From contig MDYQ01000192.1 in assembly GCA_003024175.1 (NCBI GenBank), positions 1 to 56,736 on the forward strand: a DNA stretch of 56,736 nucleotides. The letters are read 5' to 3'. This DNA comes from Planoprotostelium fungivorum (lineage: Eukaryota > Evosea > Variosea > Cavosteliida > Cavosteliaceae). The notes beneath the pieces were generated by a model, which was given only the letters and a program-made list of their open reading frames with translations, had not been told where the DNA came from and ran no database searches. Made by a program: the position numbers and the translations under genes. Positions 34,260-47,354 of this stretch are shown here, piece by piece. The first letter of the stretch is position 1. Each line of letters starts with the position of its first letter.

Positions 34260-34786
34260 GATCTCTGTGATGTTGAAGGTGATCCGCTCAGATTCGACAT
34301 CTGAGCGAGCTGCGAAGACAGGGGAAGCCTGCTTCTCGCTGTGTCGAGCGAAAAAACAATAAAATCACATTTATCTCGATTATCACGCCGATGATCACGA
34401 TGATCATATCTTCAGACCTCCCCGTCTCCGACTCTTTCGATGATTCCTTCCCGATATCACGCAGAGACATCAGACTGAGCGTGGACCTCGTGTGCCTCCA
34501 AAAATAAATACGTATGACCCGTTCCAAGCCCATCCATCGCATTCCACTTCACGGGTTGTCAATACCTCATACACGCAAACCTGATACGAATTTGTCTACT
34601 TGAACACGAGAATACAGTCTCTGAATGCTTCTTCGATGCTCCTCGTGGTGTGTAGTGGCTGTCGATGCATAGGAAGAGAGAAAATGCCAACACACGAGCG
34701 GAAGTCGGTTTAGAATCATCCGCGTTCTTTTCCGTTCCGACATACGAAGTGAATAATTCATTTTCGCGAAGCCAGAAGAGGAGACC
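34260..34786. other. Divergent intergenic region
   Basis: About 530 bases separate the starts of the MRH-like gene (-) and the conserved secreted protein (+). Minus-strand frames here are short and unsupported. Presumably both promoters lie here; no clear motif seen. Confidence 0.4.
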
Positions 34787-37104
34787 ATGCTGAAGGTCTG
34801 CGTTTTCTTGTTGCTGGCCTCTGTGGCTGTGGCTGATATCTATCTGCACATTCCAAGGGGAAGTAACAACCGTCTCAATGAGCAGGGAACGAACAGAGAC
34901 AATGCTGCGAGATTGATGGACACCCAGAACAACGCGAAGGTGAAGACTTTGACGATTTGGAGTGGTTGAATCGAACCTCTAAAACGAATCGCAGGGAGGA
35001 TATTGTATCAATGTACCAGGTCAGAGCGAGTATTACTACGAGAGCTCTCAGTTGACCGTGGAGTGGACCGCCCAGCACGGTTGTGGAACTGGAAAGGAGA
35101 AGTGCAATTTTGTCTTACAATACATGTGCACCGATGGAAGTGATCCCCTGAAGAACATCAGAGACGGAACCACCACCACCACCATCCCTAACGACCCCGT
35201 GGTGAGCCTCATCTTCTCCAATCTACTCCATAATCCCACGGAAGAATGATAATGTACATCCACCTCTTTAGAGGCTATCATCTCACCACCATAGCAATCT
35301 CAAGCCAACTCGACCACCGTCCCCGGTCTGTTCCAGTATGGAATGCACGAATCGTACGCCTACTACCAGCAGTGCTCTACTCGCAGTGCTAACCGAGGAC
35401 TCTGGTTGGCCGACAGAAACTTGAACTCTGCGAAGCCCTCCGCTCGTTACACGAGACAGAACAACAATGGAGGTCAATCAGGTGATGCCTCTCCACCATC
35501 ACCTCGCATTCAACTGAAGACAATAGGTTTCGAGTGCCCCGAGGAGAGAGACTACTACCCTTACTGGCATCCTGCTCCATGGAAGGACATTGCCGTGTTG
35601 ACCGATGATCTCGACCTGTGTTCCTTCTACAAGAAGAATTCTCAGAACGTCAGATCAGTCAACCAGTGCGTTGTCCGTGCTGGAAGCGATGTCTACTACC
35701 AGTCCGCCAACAATGAGGTACATCTCCATCACACCCCGACATCATCCACCTCTAACCTCTATACTTTTTTATATCACCCAACACCTCTCGTTTCAGGAAG
35801 AGGCACACATCATCTCCATCATCCATATCACATCTCATACACATCACGAACCTCACCTTCTTCACAGGCCGCCTGCAACCTCATCGCCGGAGCGACCTGG
35901 GAGTCCGTGGGCAAGTTGGGAGGCGGCGAGCCAGACTGCCTACAAGCCCCCCTCTCTCGTGAGAACCATCTGGGTAACGTAGTCGATGCCAAGCCATTCC
36001 ACTACAACTGGACGCTCCCCAGCAGCTTCTCTGAGCCATGCATCTTGACTGGTGAAGTTGTCACGTCTGTCGATGGTGTTGATGATGAGTCGCAGGCACC
36101 TGCACCTGTGTCTTCCGAATTCGTTACAACATCAGCACGTCGGATATCAAAGGTCTGGGTGACTCCTTCACGGATTACAAGTACAATGGTATCAATTCTA
36201 CCGTGAAGAACAACCCCACCATCGCCATAGAGGGTGAGACTGCCTCGTTGTAGACGTGGCTCACCGATTCAGATTGGAATATGACCCTCGCTCTGGATAC
36301 CTCGCAGCACGGAAGGACCTTCCAGGATAGATCTCACACCTTCTCTATCGTGAAGAGACCAGGAGGCATGGCCCCCAATGCCAGAATCTACAACCTCAAT
36401 GTCAGAGGAAAGAGAGGAAACATCGTGCAGGTGCGAAGAAACTTTAAATGTTTATTCCTGACTTTTATTCAGGTATATCCCGCCGTGGAGTATGATTTCG
36501 CACCTACCACGCTGGAGGTTAGAAAGGGAGACTACATCCACTTCCAATGGGTTGGCTGTGATAACAACCCCGCCGGTAACGCTGGAGAGGGCAGAGACCA
36601 GACCGACAGAAGCAACATCGTCCAGATGCCAGACTCTTCCATCTCCACCGTGTCTTACGCTTCCTTCATGAGCTCGACTTCGAGCCCCCTCTTTGAATCT
36701 GCCTCCGCTCGCAGTCTCATGGCTGGTGCCGGACAGAACCCAGCCAACTGCACGAACACGAACAACAACCAGGACCCCACCAATTGTAAAAAGTTGAACG
36801 CAGCCCCTGCCTACTTTGACGGAGGGCTCTACCAGCAGAACAGCACCGGAACAAAGAGGTTCTACTCGACGAGAAACAACAATTTTTCAAACAGAGATCA
36901 GAAGGGTGAGACGCCGATGACGTCACGATGATGTTGACCGATGCAGGTGTCATCGTGGTGAATCCTCTTTTGCCCGTGTGGGGAATCGTCTTGGTGTCTT
37001 TCGGTTCCTTTGTCTTTGTCGCTGCTGGTGTCATCGCGGGAGGCATGTTCTATGCCGCAAAGAACCCCACATCTGCTGCTGCCAACATCTTCAACCGCAT
37101 GTAA
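34787..37104 (+). CDS. Conserved secreted single-pass protein of protists, function unknown
   Basis: Starts MLKVCVFLLLASVAVADIYL, a signal peptide, and continues HIPRGSNNRLNEQGTNRDNA, GGYCINVPGQSEYYYESSQL, TVEWTAQHGCGTGKEKC, LRDGTTTTTIP-like sequence, YGMHESYAYYQQC, RNLNSAKPSARYTRQNNNG, CPEERDYYPYWHPAPWKDIA and CLQAPLSRENHLGN. The last exons have EYDFAPTTLEVRKGDYIHFQ and WVGCDNNPAGNAGEGRDQTD, a cupredoxin-like edge, and finish with a membrane span WGIVLVSFGSFVFVAAGVIA and a short tail. I recall very similar proteins in oomycetes and amoebae, always unnamed. Even cysteines and the DGTTTTTIP and PYWHPxPW motifs suggest a cell-surface adhesive or wall-type role. At least six introns, one ending ctgacttttattcag at 36458-36472. 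Confidence 0.75.
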
Positions 37105-37347
37105 CCATATACTCTCTAATAGATTTATTATCTACCTCTTGTCTGTTCGTCTCCAGAGCGTGAGACGCTGTCCATGATGAGAGTCGTGGTGTGTTCAGCT
37201 TGACGTTTCCTGAGATCTGCGAATGCGAATGCCTCCGCGTCACTCTCGATCAGACACGAAACCATTTCGGATAGATCATTGCATAATCAGACAACATGGT
37301 ACTTGTATATACATCTGAATGTCTATTGAACGATGTAGGATCAATTG

Positions 37348-38062
37348 ATGAGTTCGATGACGCCAAAGACAGCGGACATTCCGCAGAAGATTGCTAAAGC
37401 TCAGAGTTTCAAGGAGGAGGGAAACAAATTCGTAAAATCTGGGGAGACACCGAAGGCATTCTTTCAATACCATCAGGTGAAATGGAATGATATCATCACC
37501 ACATCTCTGATCGTATCCTCTCAAGGCACTCATGTATATCAACGGAATCAATGGAAGTTCAGACGAAGAGAAACAACAGATCAACTCGATCAAATTACCC
37601 ATCCAAAACAACTTGGCCATGTTGTACGTCAAACAAGAGAAGTGGGAAAAGGCCATCAAGGCTTGCACAGAGGTATTTCACCTACGTCTCATTATTCTCA
37701 TTTCAATGCAGGCGCTACAGATCGACAAAGACAACGTGAAGGCTTTGTTCAGAAGAGGAAAGTCTCGCGTGGCGTTGGGAGATATCGACAATGCAGAGAT
37801 TGACCTGAAGAGGGCGGCCGAGTTGGATCCTGCAGACAAAGCCATCAAGAATGAGCTCATCTTGATCGCACGCAAACAGCAGGTGATGCACCGACGACGA
37901 TGATGATGATGACAAACTGACTCCATGTGAACAGGAACAAGAGAAGAAGACAAAGAATTTCTACGCTGGAATGTTTAAGAAGATGGGGCAGTCATCAGAG
38001 GTGAGGACAGGTTGCAGGTGTAGAGTTGAATCAAACAGGCCGATGAGGGTACTGAGAAATAA
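37348..38062 (+). CDS. Small TPR co-chaperone-like protein
   Basis: Exon 1 reads MSSMTPKTADIPQKIAKAQS then FKEEGNKFVKSGETPKAFFQ; later exons read ALMYINGINGSSDEEKQQIN, LPIQNNLAMLYVKQEKWEKA, ALQIDKDNVKALFRRGKSRV and ALGDIDNAEIDLKRAAELDP, then KNFYAGMFKKMGQSSEADEG and a stop at 38062. That is three TPR units and a capping helix as in the C-terminal halves of FKBP-type immunophilins and in TTC9; the K/N/N/K/R pattern of a carboxylate clamp (KEEGN, NLAM, KALFRRG) suggests binding to the EEVD tail of Hsp90 or Hsp70. No isomerase domain is seen upstream, so it is a stand-alone TPR protein. Confidence 0.8.
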
Positions 38063-38214
38063 ATTGAGTGACTGTCATACGATGCATCAAAAAGTCATTG
38101 GAATTCATCGTAACAGCTTGAGGCTCGATCATGATGTGAACACTGTTGCATCATCATTCAGATATTCCATCCATTCTGAACGAACGAGAGGACGAGCACA
38201 CGTGTAGAATCAAT

Positions 38215-40875
38215 TCAATTGTCCCATTTATTGAACAGCTTGAACATGTGCTCTTGCAGTATCATCTCTTCCAAAAACTCGTGTTGCTTGTTGTGCCCGG
38301 CGGCCACATTGTGTGGCACCTCGTGGGCAAAGGTGACCAACCACCAACATTTTGCCTTGCCTCTAGTCGCGTTCAAGTGTAGCACTTGATAGTATCTCAG
38401 ATTAAAGTACAAACTATTCACCATCAATTGCAGTGTAGAGAACTCCTCCTCTCCCGACGACCTGCGGTTTGTACTGTTCCTCGCATTCCTCCACCCACAC
38501 GTGTTTCACTCTCCTCTTGAATTCAGTGTCTGCTGGGTCCGAGGCCAAATTGACCTCACGCATTGTCGGTTGAATGTCTTGATCTCATCCATCGGTACTG
38601 TGGAGGTCACTCATCGTATCATTTCGAAAGGGAGAGGAATGGTCGTGGACGTGACGATCATCGGGATGATGATCGCTGTGCGATGGTATTGTAGATGAAC
38701 TGACTCACCATCTCGGTACGATTGAGATATCCGTAGTCTACAATCCAGATTTTTGGTTTCTTTCTCAAAATCTTTCCTTCAGCCGATTAGACCCATCTGA
38801 TGATGAAACGCACCTTGATCATCTGTGACCGGGATATCAATCACCAAGAGTTGATTGCCGTGAGGAAAAACCTTGAAAACGATCGTGAATTCCTCTTCTG
38901 GCGAGTTGAAGTAACACTTTTTCACGGTTCCAACCAAACCATCCACCAGCTTCTTCTCTGCCTCGGATTTCGGTACAGCCTCCGGTAGTCTGCACAACAA
39001 TGAGATGAATCACATGACCATCTCACTCACTTCCACAGATCTTCCCTCTTCGAGGCCCACAGTTTCTCCAGGGTGACCATGTGTCTTGATGGTTCGACGA
39101 GGGAGTACAAGTGATCGGAGACGAGAGATGCCTTGCATTGGAGGTACTCTGCTTCGTCTTTGTCTTTCTCTTCCCCCTTCTTGTAGGGTAAGACCGCCTT
39201 GTTGCCTGAGCCCAGAGCTGCCCTCAGGCTGCGATTGAAGAAGCTGAAGAGTTGAGTTCCATCACAGAGTAACACGTCTCACTCGCAGACGATGTCTGAA
39301 AATAGAACATCCTCTGATGATTCCGACTGTGCGTGCTGTGACTTGTGCAGCATGGCCGTGATGAATTTTGGATAGCCTTTGGACGGTTGTGCCTCAACGT
39401 GGCTGCATATGAAACTGACCTCTTCAGAATTGACAACTCCACGTGGAGACTCACCGACAGATCTCATCTTGAACATCTTGGTTACCTCTGTAACCTTCTA
39501 TGAGTAATCCACGGATCATCTGGACGATCTTGTCTACGTTGACGTGGTCGCGATCTCTCCGCAGGCCGATGGCTTCATACTGATCCGTGCTGCCGATGAA
39601 ATTGATGGCGAAACCTAAGGATGTACCTTTGGCGGCACCGTGGTCACTCTTTGCGATCTGTATGCCTCGGACGTAGATACCTCCGGCCATCTACAACGAG
39701 TCAGAATAGTGAAGGCGATGGGGTAGGAAGGATGAAGAAGTCATGACCTGATCTGGACCCTGTCCTGGAGGGGCTTTACTTGCACTCAGAGCCGTAATCT
39801 TTGCGATTGGAATGAGAATGATATTCTTATTGAACCAGAATTGTTCGCAGGTGGCTTGATAGTGAGGATTCAATGTCAGGTATTCGTTGATGTCTATGGG
39901 ACTTAGGTTTGCACCGGTCTGAAAGATGCTGTGAGGCACTTGGATGGTGACGGTGGTGTGAGGTCTCGGTGGAATTTGAGTGAAGTGAGCGTGAAGGATG
40001 CGGCTCTCGTTGTAAGAGAAAGACCACTGCGTACAGCCCGTGTGGTAATAGACCTGATTTCATTTTGAGAATAAAATGGAACAAATTCTCGTATCATGTG
40101 ACGGTGCATGTCTGCGACTGAGACGGAGAGGAGAAAGCGATGAGATCGTCCTTACCAGGTAGCCAGCGTCGGTGAAACGGTTGATGGTCACCTTCATTCC
40201 CTCTCCAAAGTGCCCGACTGCTCCTGCGCCTGAGACGGTCAATTCGGTGGATGATACGGATGACTACCATCACCTTTCTCACTGCGACCGATGGCCAAGA
40301 TGACCGGATCTAAAACGGTGTTGTAATTTTTCAGAGTGGTGTGAACAGGTACGCTGGCCACGATGATCTCACAGATGCAACCCAAAATCTGAGGCACAAT
40401 TAGAAGTGTCAGACGTCGATGGTCCGCTTTACCTGTTCAGCTGAGCTGTATAATCTCCAAATATTGATGCCGTCGCCGTTGACCATCTGTGATGGGATCT
40501 GTTCGTACGTCATGTGCGGCTCCATCCCTCGATTCAAGAGTCGGCATTGGTCCACAAAGTTCTGAACAAACTCCCTTTGGTTTCGAAAGTTCCTCCCATC
40601 TTTAAGATAAGCCCTGCGACTGATCAGACACAATGAAGCTCCTTCACATCACCCGTCCAAGTTCATGTCTTTCATCCTGTCTCTGGGAGAGATCCTCATC
40701 TTGGCCAACACTTCAGAGGATGTAGACGGGTTACCGTGCGTCTGTTGCAACTCATTCGATATGGAAATCAGGTGCTGGAGACGACGGTCAAACTGTTTCT
40801 TGTCCATCTCTGAGATTGGGTCCGACTGCTTCTGTACCCTGCGACTTGTCCCATTTGGGTCGGTGGTGTTCTACA
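38215..40875 (-). CDS. GHKL-type ATPase protein with C-terminal HEXXH motif
   Basis: A multi-exon minus-strand gene; an in-frame ATG is at 40807 (MDKKQFDRRLQHLISISNEL), though coding-like sequence begins near 40870. The exon at about 40.63-40.41 kb has REFVQNFVDQCRLLN, matching the N-box (E..QN..D) of Hsp90/histidine-kinase/GyrB/MutL ATPases; about 40.2 kb has GAVGHFGEGMKVTINRF, matching the nucleotide-lid G box. Then TTVTIQVP, FWFNKNIILIPIAKI, GGIYVRGIQIAKSD, GFAINFI and LRRDRDHVNVDKIV, as in large fungal and protist GHKL proteins. The last exon has LVTFAHEVPHNVAAGHNKQH, an HEXXH zinc-site-like motif in the position where related proteins read FCHELAHNL. The biochemical role of this class is unknown; ATP-dependent chaperone-like or MORC-like action is a guess. 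Confidence 0.65.
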
Positions 40876-40913
40876 ATTGAAATTGGGAAATAAATCTCGT
40901 AACATTCTTTATC

Positions 40914-41040
40914 TCAGCGCCTCGCCTTTTGTTTCTTCTTCTGTGGTGTCTTCTCTTCCTTCTCTTCGATCTCATCAGTGATGGCTTCCTCCTCAATCTC
41001 TTCCTCCTCTTCTTCCTCCTCCTCTTCCTCCTCTTCCTCT

Positions 41041-41072
<32 letters not shown>

Positions 41073-44000
41073 CTCCTCCTCTTCTTCCTCTTCCTCCTCC
41101 TCTTCCTCTTTGTTTCTTTTGGCGTGCTTGTTTTTTTCCTTTACAATCTTCTCCTCCTCGCTCTCCTCCTCTTCCTCTTCTATCTCCTCCTCTTCCTCCT
41201 CTTCTATTTTCTCCTCTTCCTCCTCTTCTATCTTCTCCTCTTCCTCCTCTTCTATTTTCTCCTCAATCTCCTCTTCCTTCTCTTTCATCTCCCCTCCCTC
41301 TTCTACATCCTCTACTTCCATCGGCTCCTCTACTTCCATCGGCTCCTCCGTCTCTTCTGTTTCCTTCTTCTCTTCTGTCTCTTCCTTCTTGTCTTCCTTC
41401 TCTCTCTCCTCCAAATCTACATCCATGTCTACTCCCTCTCCTTCGCTGTCTTCGATCACCTTGTCTCCCTCAGTCTCTCCTCCTCTATCGTGTCATCTAT
41501 CCAGTGAACTCACCTCCTCACGGTCTGATGGTTCGGCGAGATCAGCTGGCTTGAGTAGGCCACACTCGTCACACTCTGTACAATAAGCCGATTTCCCCTC
41601 CGCTTGTCTCCTACTGTCCTTCTCGAGACATCGATAGTGCCAACTGTCTCTCATCAGTCATCGCGATCATCCATCATCATCACGATCATCACGATCGTCT
41701 TACCTCTTCTGGCAACCGGGACACGTTGCCGGTTTCTCTCCTTCGAATCGGACACCACACAGGTCACAGTGTTTCGATGGATCACACTCGTCACAGAAGA
41801 AGAGACTCCCCTGACCTCTCTCACTTCCTCTTCTCACTAGATGACTCACCTTCGTATGAGAGGGAGCACAGGCGAGGTGAAAGAGATTGTAACAGCCGGA
41901 GCAGGCCTCCATGTCTTCATCGGTGGAGCTCTTGCAGATGTGACAGGGTCTCTTGGTCTTGGGTTCTGTGCTCCTCTCTTTGGATATGATTCGATCAGAT
42001 TTCCATCTGTCAAGTTCAGTCTCATCCACTCGTTGTATGATGGAAGAGAGGAAAATATCTTATCTTGACATTGATATCAATCGAGAAAAGAAATCTTCAT
42101 TTTGTTCGTGAAAAAAGAGAAATAGAAGAAAGATAGAGACACTCACTTGAGACGATTTGCCGACCAAAATACGTCCGACAGATGTTCGTTGAACGTTGTG
42201 GCATTCTGTGACATGAGATGGATTTCACCCTGTCTCCATCAGCCCCACGTACCCTACGCATCCCCTCACCCTCAGCTCCTCCATGGTGGAGTATCCATTC
42301 TTCTCTGCCTTCTTCTTCATGTCCAGTAGACAGATCGGTCTCTTGATGATCCTCTTGTACTGTGGAAATGACTTTGTGTCCACTGGAAAAGAGAAGTAGT
42401 GGTCTGCGTCCAATCTGTGAGGGTGAGTTGAGTGATGCATCGAAGGTTCTCACCCCGAGAGGATGTCTAATAGTTTGGAACACTTTTCGTTCAGTTGCTG
42501 TCGTTCGGGTGTGACGGGTGTGACTGTTTCTTCTTTCTTGTCTTTTCTCGGCCTTCCCTTCTTTTTCTTCGGTGGTTCTTCCTTCTCTATCTTCTCCTTC
42601 TCTCCCTTCTCCTCGTCTCTCTCCTCTCTCCCTTCTTCCTTTTGTGCTTTCGTCGCACTCTGAATTGTCTCCTTCTCCTTCAGTTTCTTCAATTCCTCTC
42701 TCTTCCTGTGTGACTCTTGTCTCTTCCTCGCTGTCTCTTCCTTCCTCTTCATCGTCTCCTCCTTTCTCTTCATCGTCTCCTCCGCAGGAGACACACTCTC
42801 GTCGACCTCTATCATCTTCACAGACAATTTCCTCGCCTGGTCTTTGTCCCTCTTGAATTGTACAGTCTAGATCCATTCAATCTCTGTGTGGATATCACAC
42901 AACTCACTCTCTCGATGTTCTGAAGGACGTGGAGCATTCGATTCGATTCCGGGCGGGAGGAATTTTCCTCGAAATGTCCCTTCAGACGGTTCTGCTGCCC
43001 CTCAGACGTAACTCGAAATCTCCGCGACTCACCCACAACTGTTCGTAGCTCTGGTAACCATCTGACCAGATGTCGTCCATCATGCCGTGGAGCATGGATT
43101 GAAAGTGACCCTCTATGTCTTCGTTGATGAGGTAAGTCAGGAGGAGGTCCATGGTGGATAGGTCGGGATTCATCTCGTAGAGGATGACGTCACGTCTGGC
43201 CACCACAACGTTCTTCTTGGCCACTTCTCTCTTGTGCACTAGTTCTAATAAGAGTCGACACCTGTCAAGTGTGAGACAATTGTGAGATAATTGTGAGATA
43301 AATGTGAGATAAATGTGACACCTCTCTAGATCTCTCCTGATGTCTTTCATGGCCTTGAGATAGTTGGAGTATTCATCCTTCTCTAATTTCTTCGGCGTAA
43401 AGTGTGGACTGAACAAGATCGATTTCTATCCACGTCAGGCAAAGGTGTATGATAATACGATATCCATTTCAATCTCTGAATAGAAGATGAGAGCTCACGT
43501 TGAACTTTTTCACGAGGGGATTACCACTCCTCGACTGTCTCTTTCTCGTCCAATATTTGAATAACTAGAAAGAATGAATCAACATGAAGATTGTGATAGA
43601 TTCATTGTAGAATTGTAGATGAGATCGTACCTGTGGTATACATCCCTTGGGAACACCTTTGATCACCTGATTCCATCAATCGAACACTCGATGTCATCTA
43701 CAACGATGTAGATCGACCCTCACCTCTTTGGCCTTCGGCAGTGTGATGGTCTGATGCGAAATGAGATCCAGAAATTTCGTCTTCTTCTTCGAATTTCCCT
43801 CCAGAGCTGAACCCTTCCTCTTCTTCTTCTTCCCCTCCTCTCTCACCACACCCTCCCCCTCACTACTCCCATCAATTTCCTGGAAAGTTCTTCCCGCCCA
43901 CCTCTCCTCCACCTTCTTCTTCCTCGTTTGCCTCGGCTTCTTCCTCCCCTTGTTCTCGTTTCTTTCCAAGAATTTTTCCCATCTCGATGGATTCAGAGAG

Positions 44001-46009
44001 TAAGGTTCGGGTGAATGTTTCGGACACAGTGCGATCATGTCCAACTTGTCGTCCGTCTGCAACGAGTCAGATGTCACTCGACAAAGGACATGGGTTGTGG
44101 AGGATCACCTCTACGAAATTCATGTAATAAGAGGCAGCTTGAGCACAAGTCACGTGGAAGGAGACTTTACACAGTCGGTCTCTACACTGTATGCAGGCTG
44201 TTCCCCTCAGTCTACAACTCGCCAAACACCAACCCACCTCCCTTCTTCTTGCACAGGGCGCAGGGCAGCTTGTACCTGGCCTTGGGAATGTTCTCCACAC
44301 CAGTCACGTGACCTCTCATCTCTTCCGTGGTGGTGGAGAATTTGACTTCGGGTATCCAAAGGGCACAGATGACGTGGGCCCAACGACCTTCGGCTGTCTT
44401 CTTGTAGGCTCCACCGAAATTGGGACACAAGATGCAGCGCTGGAGGAACAGTTGGGTTCGAACGAGAATTGGGACTCACCACGCTGGACTCTTTTGCCTG
44501 ACACTTTTGACAGAACCATCTTCCCTCAGGTATGTACCTGATACCGTAACACTCTGCGTCCGTGAGTTCTCCGTGATATTTCTGGATGTCACGGTGAAGC
44601 TCACCCTGGTGAACTGCGATGTCACAGCCATCACAAAAGACAATCTGATTCGTATCGTCAGACGAACCATCGTCACAGACGCAGCAGTTGGTGTTGTCCG
44701 TGTCCACTTCTTCTTCAGGTAGTGGTTCTCGTAACGTCTCCTAAGAAAGTTTGAGCGGGAGATTGGACGGGTGACTCTCACCAGGGCGAAGGATTCTTTT
44801 TCAAGTCGGTCGATCATCATCTCAAAGTCATCTTCGGAGATGGGAGGTAGCTTCTTCTCCTCTCTCTGTTTGTTGATCTGTTCTCTCTCATCAGTACCTC
44901 TTCTCATCATCGTGGTGATCATGGTGATCATGTACACGATCATGATCATGATGGATGATCACCTCGGATAGCCATATCTCATCTTCACTGTCTATATCGT
45001 ACTCGATGTATACGTCTTGATCGTCTAAATTCTTCTCCAAGTGAACGATGTACGAGGCGGGTCTGTTCCACAACCTCTGTTTCGGTGCGTCTGTCAGATC
45101 GGCTGGTCTCACTATGGCCTTCTGAAGGGGCTCGTGGATCTTGTGTCCCTTCTGATAAAAGTTCATGTAATGATTCTCCAGCGTATCTTGGCTCGGTGCA
45201 CAATCCTACTGGATTTAGGGTTTAAAATCTTGCGAGAGATTTCACCTGTGCGTCGTCTCCCGGTAACTCGGATGATTCCTCGGGATCGGGGCCGTATATC
45301 GGAAGTTCCGAGGAAATTCCGAGGGGGAACGGAGGTACGTCCCTCTTCTTCGTGTCTTTGTACTCCCCACCCATCAGAAAAAGAGTGTCTGACACGGCGT
45401 GGGCGTGCTTGGGATCCTCTTGGTGATCGCTGTGCTCCTGACTGATATCTGCGCCTCGCATCTGCGGCTGTGGAGTGATCGGGATCTTCCTCGGTCTGCC
45501 TACCTTCTTCTTCTTTGGTGTCAGCTTGATGGGCCCTGAGCTGGTGAGCGTTGTAGACGAGACAGATGGGATTCTCACCCAGTTGATTGGGTGATTTGAG
45601 TCGATCGGGATCGATCGTGATGGGTTTCGGTTTCTCCTTGACCACCTGTTCCTCTTCCTCGAAATCAAATTCATCGATGAAGAGGGCTGGGACCCTGTTG
45701 CATGTCATTGGACTGATGAGATCGCGAGCGGACCTGGGTGTGGAGACTCTGGGTGATTTGGCTCGAGGTGTGACCGATTTCTTCGGAGTCTTTGGTTTCC
45801 GTGGGGGAGTAGATGATGAAGATCCGGCCTCGAATGAACACGGTGTTTCGAGATTCGATCGTGAGCACCTCTCACAAGGAGGCCCAGACCGGCTGCAGCC
45901 CGTGTGAGAGGCCCTGTGTCAGTGTAAATGAAGGATCAGATCAGATGATAGAGTTGGGTCACGAAAGTATCTACCTGCAATTAGTGCAAGCGTTGAGTCT
46001 CTTCTCCAT
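40914..46009 (-). CDS. Chromatin reader: Zn2Cys6 - EPL1 - PHD - extended PHD - bromodomain - PHD protein (BRPF/NTO1-like)
   Basis: Exon 1 (46009) reads [12 protein letters not shown], spliced to [20 protein letters not shown] and LETPC: six cysteines spaced C-x2-C-x6-C-x6-C-x2-C-x8-C, a Zn2Cys6 cluster. Next come basic linkers, [39 protein letters not shown] and [13 protein letters not shown] with [17 protein letters not shown], the EPL1 region. A PHD finger ([20 protein letters not shown]) leads to [20 protein letters not shown] and [11 protein letters not shown], the extended PHD, then [20 protein letters not shown]. The bromodomain is [31 protein letters not shown] and QNATTFN. A last PHD ([20 protein letters not shown]) precedes a long Glu-rich tail. 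BRPF/Nto1 proteins scaffold MYST histone acetyltransferases at H3 tails, so this one probably does too. Confidence 0.85.
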
Positions 46010-46514
46010 TCAGAAGGAAGGTATGAACCGTCGAATTATGCAGGACTGCAATCTGAAAATGAAGAGTCAAACAAGCTGATTCGTCTCTTCATACGGATGA
46101 ATTCGGTATCGTATTCAATGCGTCCAAAAGAGACAAAATGCAATGGTGATCTAATGAATTGTTCCGCATATCTCACCTTCGAATGAGATAAAAGAGTGAG
46201 TGACGATAATGAGACCTCCAATGATATAGAAGAGGAGGTCTGTGAGACTTCAACTGCCTCTGGCGGCGGTTTGTGGTTCGAATCGTTTGTAGACGGACAT
46301 CCTGTAAATCAATTGCACCCGTTCAAATTTCGAATGTGCCCCCAACGCCTACCTTCTCAGCTGATGGTATAGTTCTTCTCAATCAGAGGTCTCTTTTACA
46401 ACGACACACAAACATGTCCTCTTGAGATAGACACGGGGTAGATCTACATGAACCCACGATCTATGAAATGATGTCCACACGAAAACTTCTTCCACTCTCT
46501 TCTATTCTAGATGC
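46010..46514. other. Intergenic region
   Basis: About 500 bases between the start of the chromatin-reader gene and the stop of the Rab gene. Only short unsupported frames on both strands; no RNA gene, repeat or clear promoter motif recognised. Confidence 0.4.

Positions 46515-47354
<840 letters not shown>

Noticed and set aside
38215-40875. Argonaute/Piwi or Sec23/24 protein
   Set aside because: A first impression from isolated exons; the N-box and lid G-box motifs fit a GHKL ATPase and no Piwi catalytic or Sec23/24 zinc motifs are present.
40929-41586. Plus-strand Leu/Phe-rich and poly-Ser frames opposite the chromatin gene tail
   Set aside because: They are antisense shadows of the Glu-rich tail encoded on the minus strand.
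45212-45225. ggatttagggttt near 45.2 kb as an interstitial telomere
   Set aside because: Only about one and a half units inside an intron of the chromatin gene; chance similarity.
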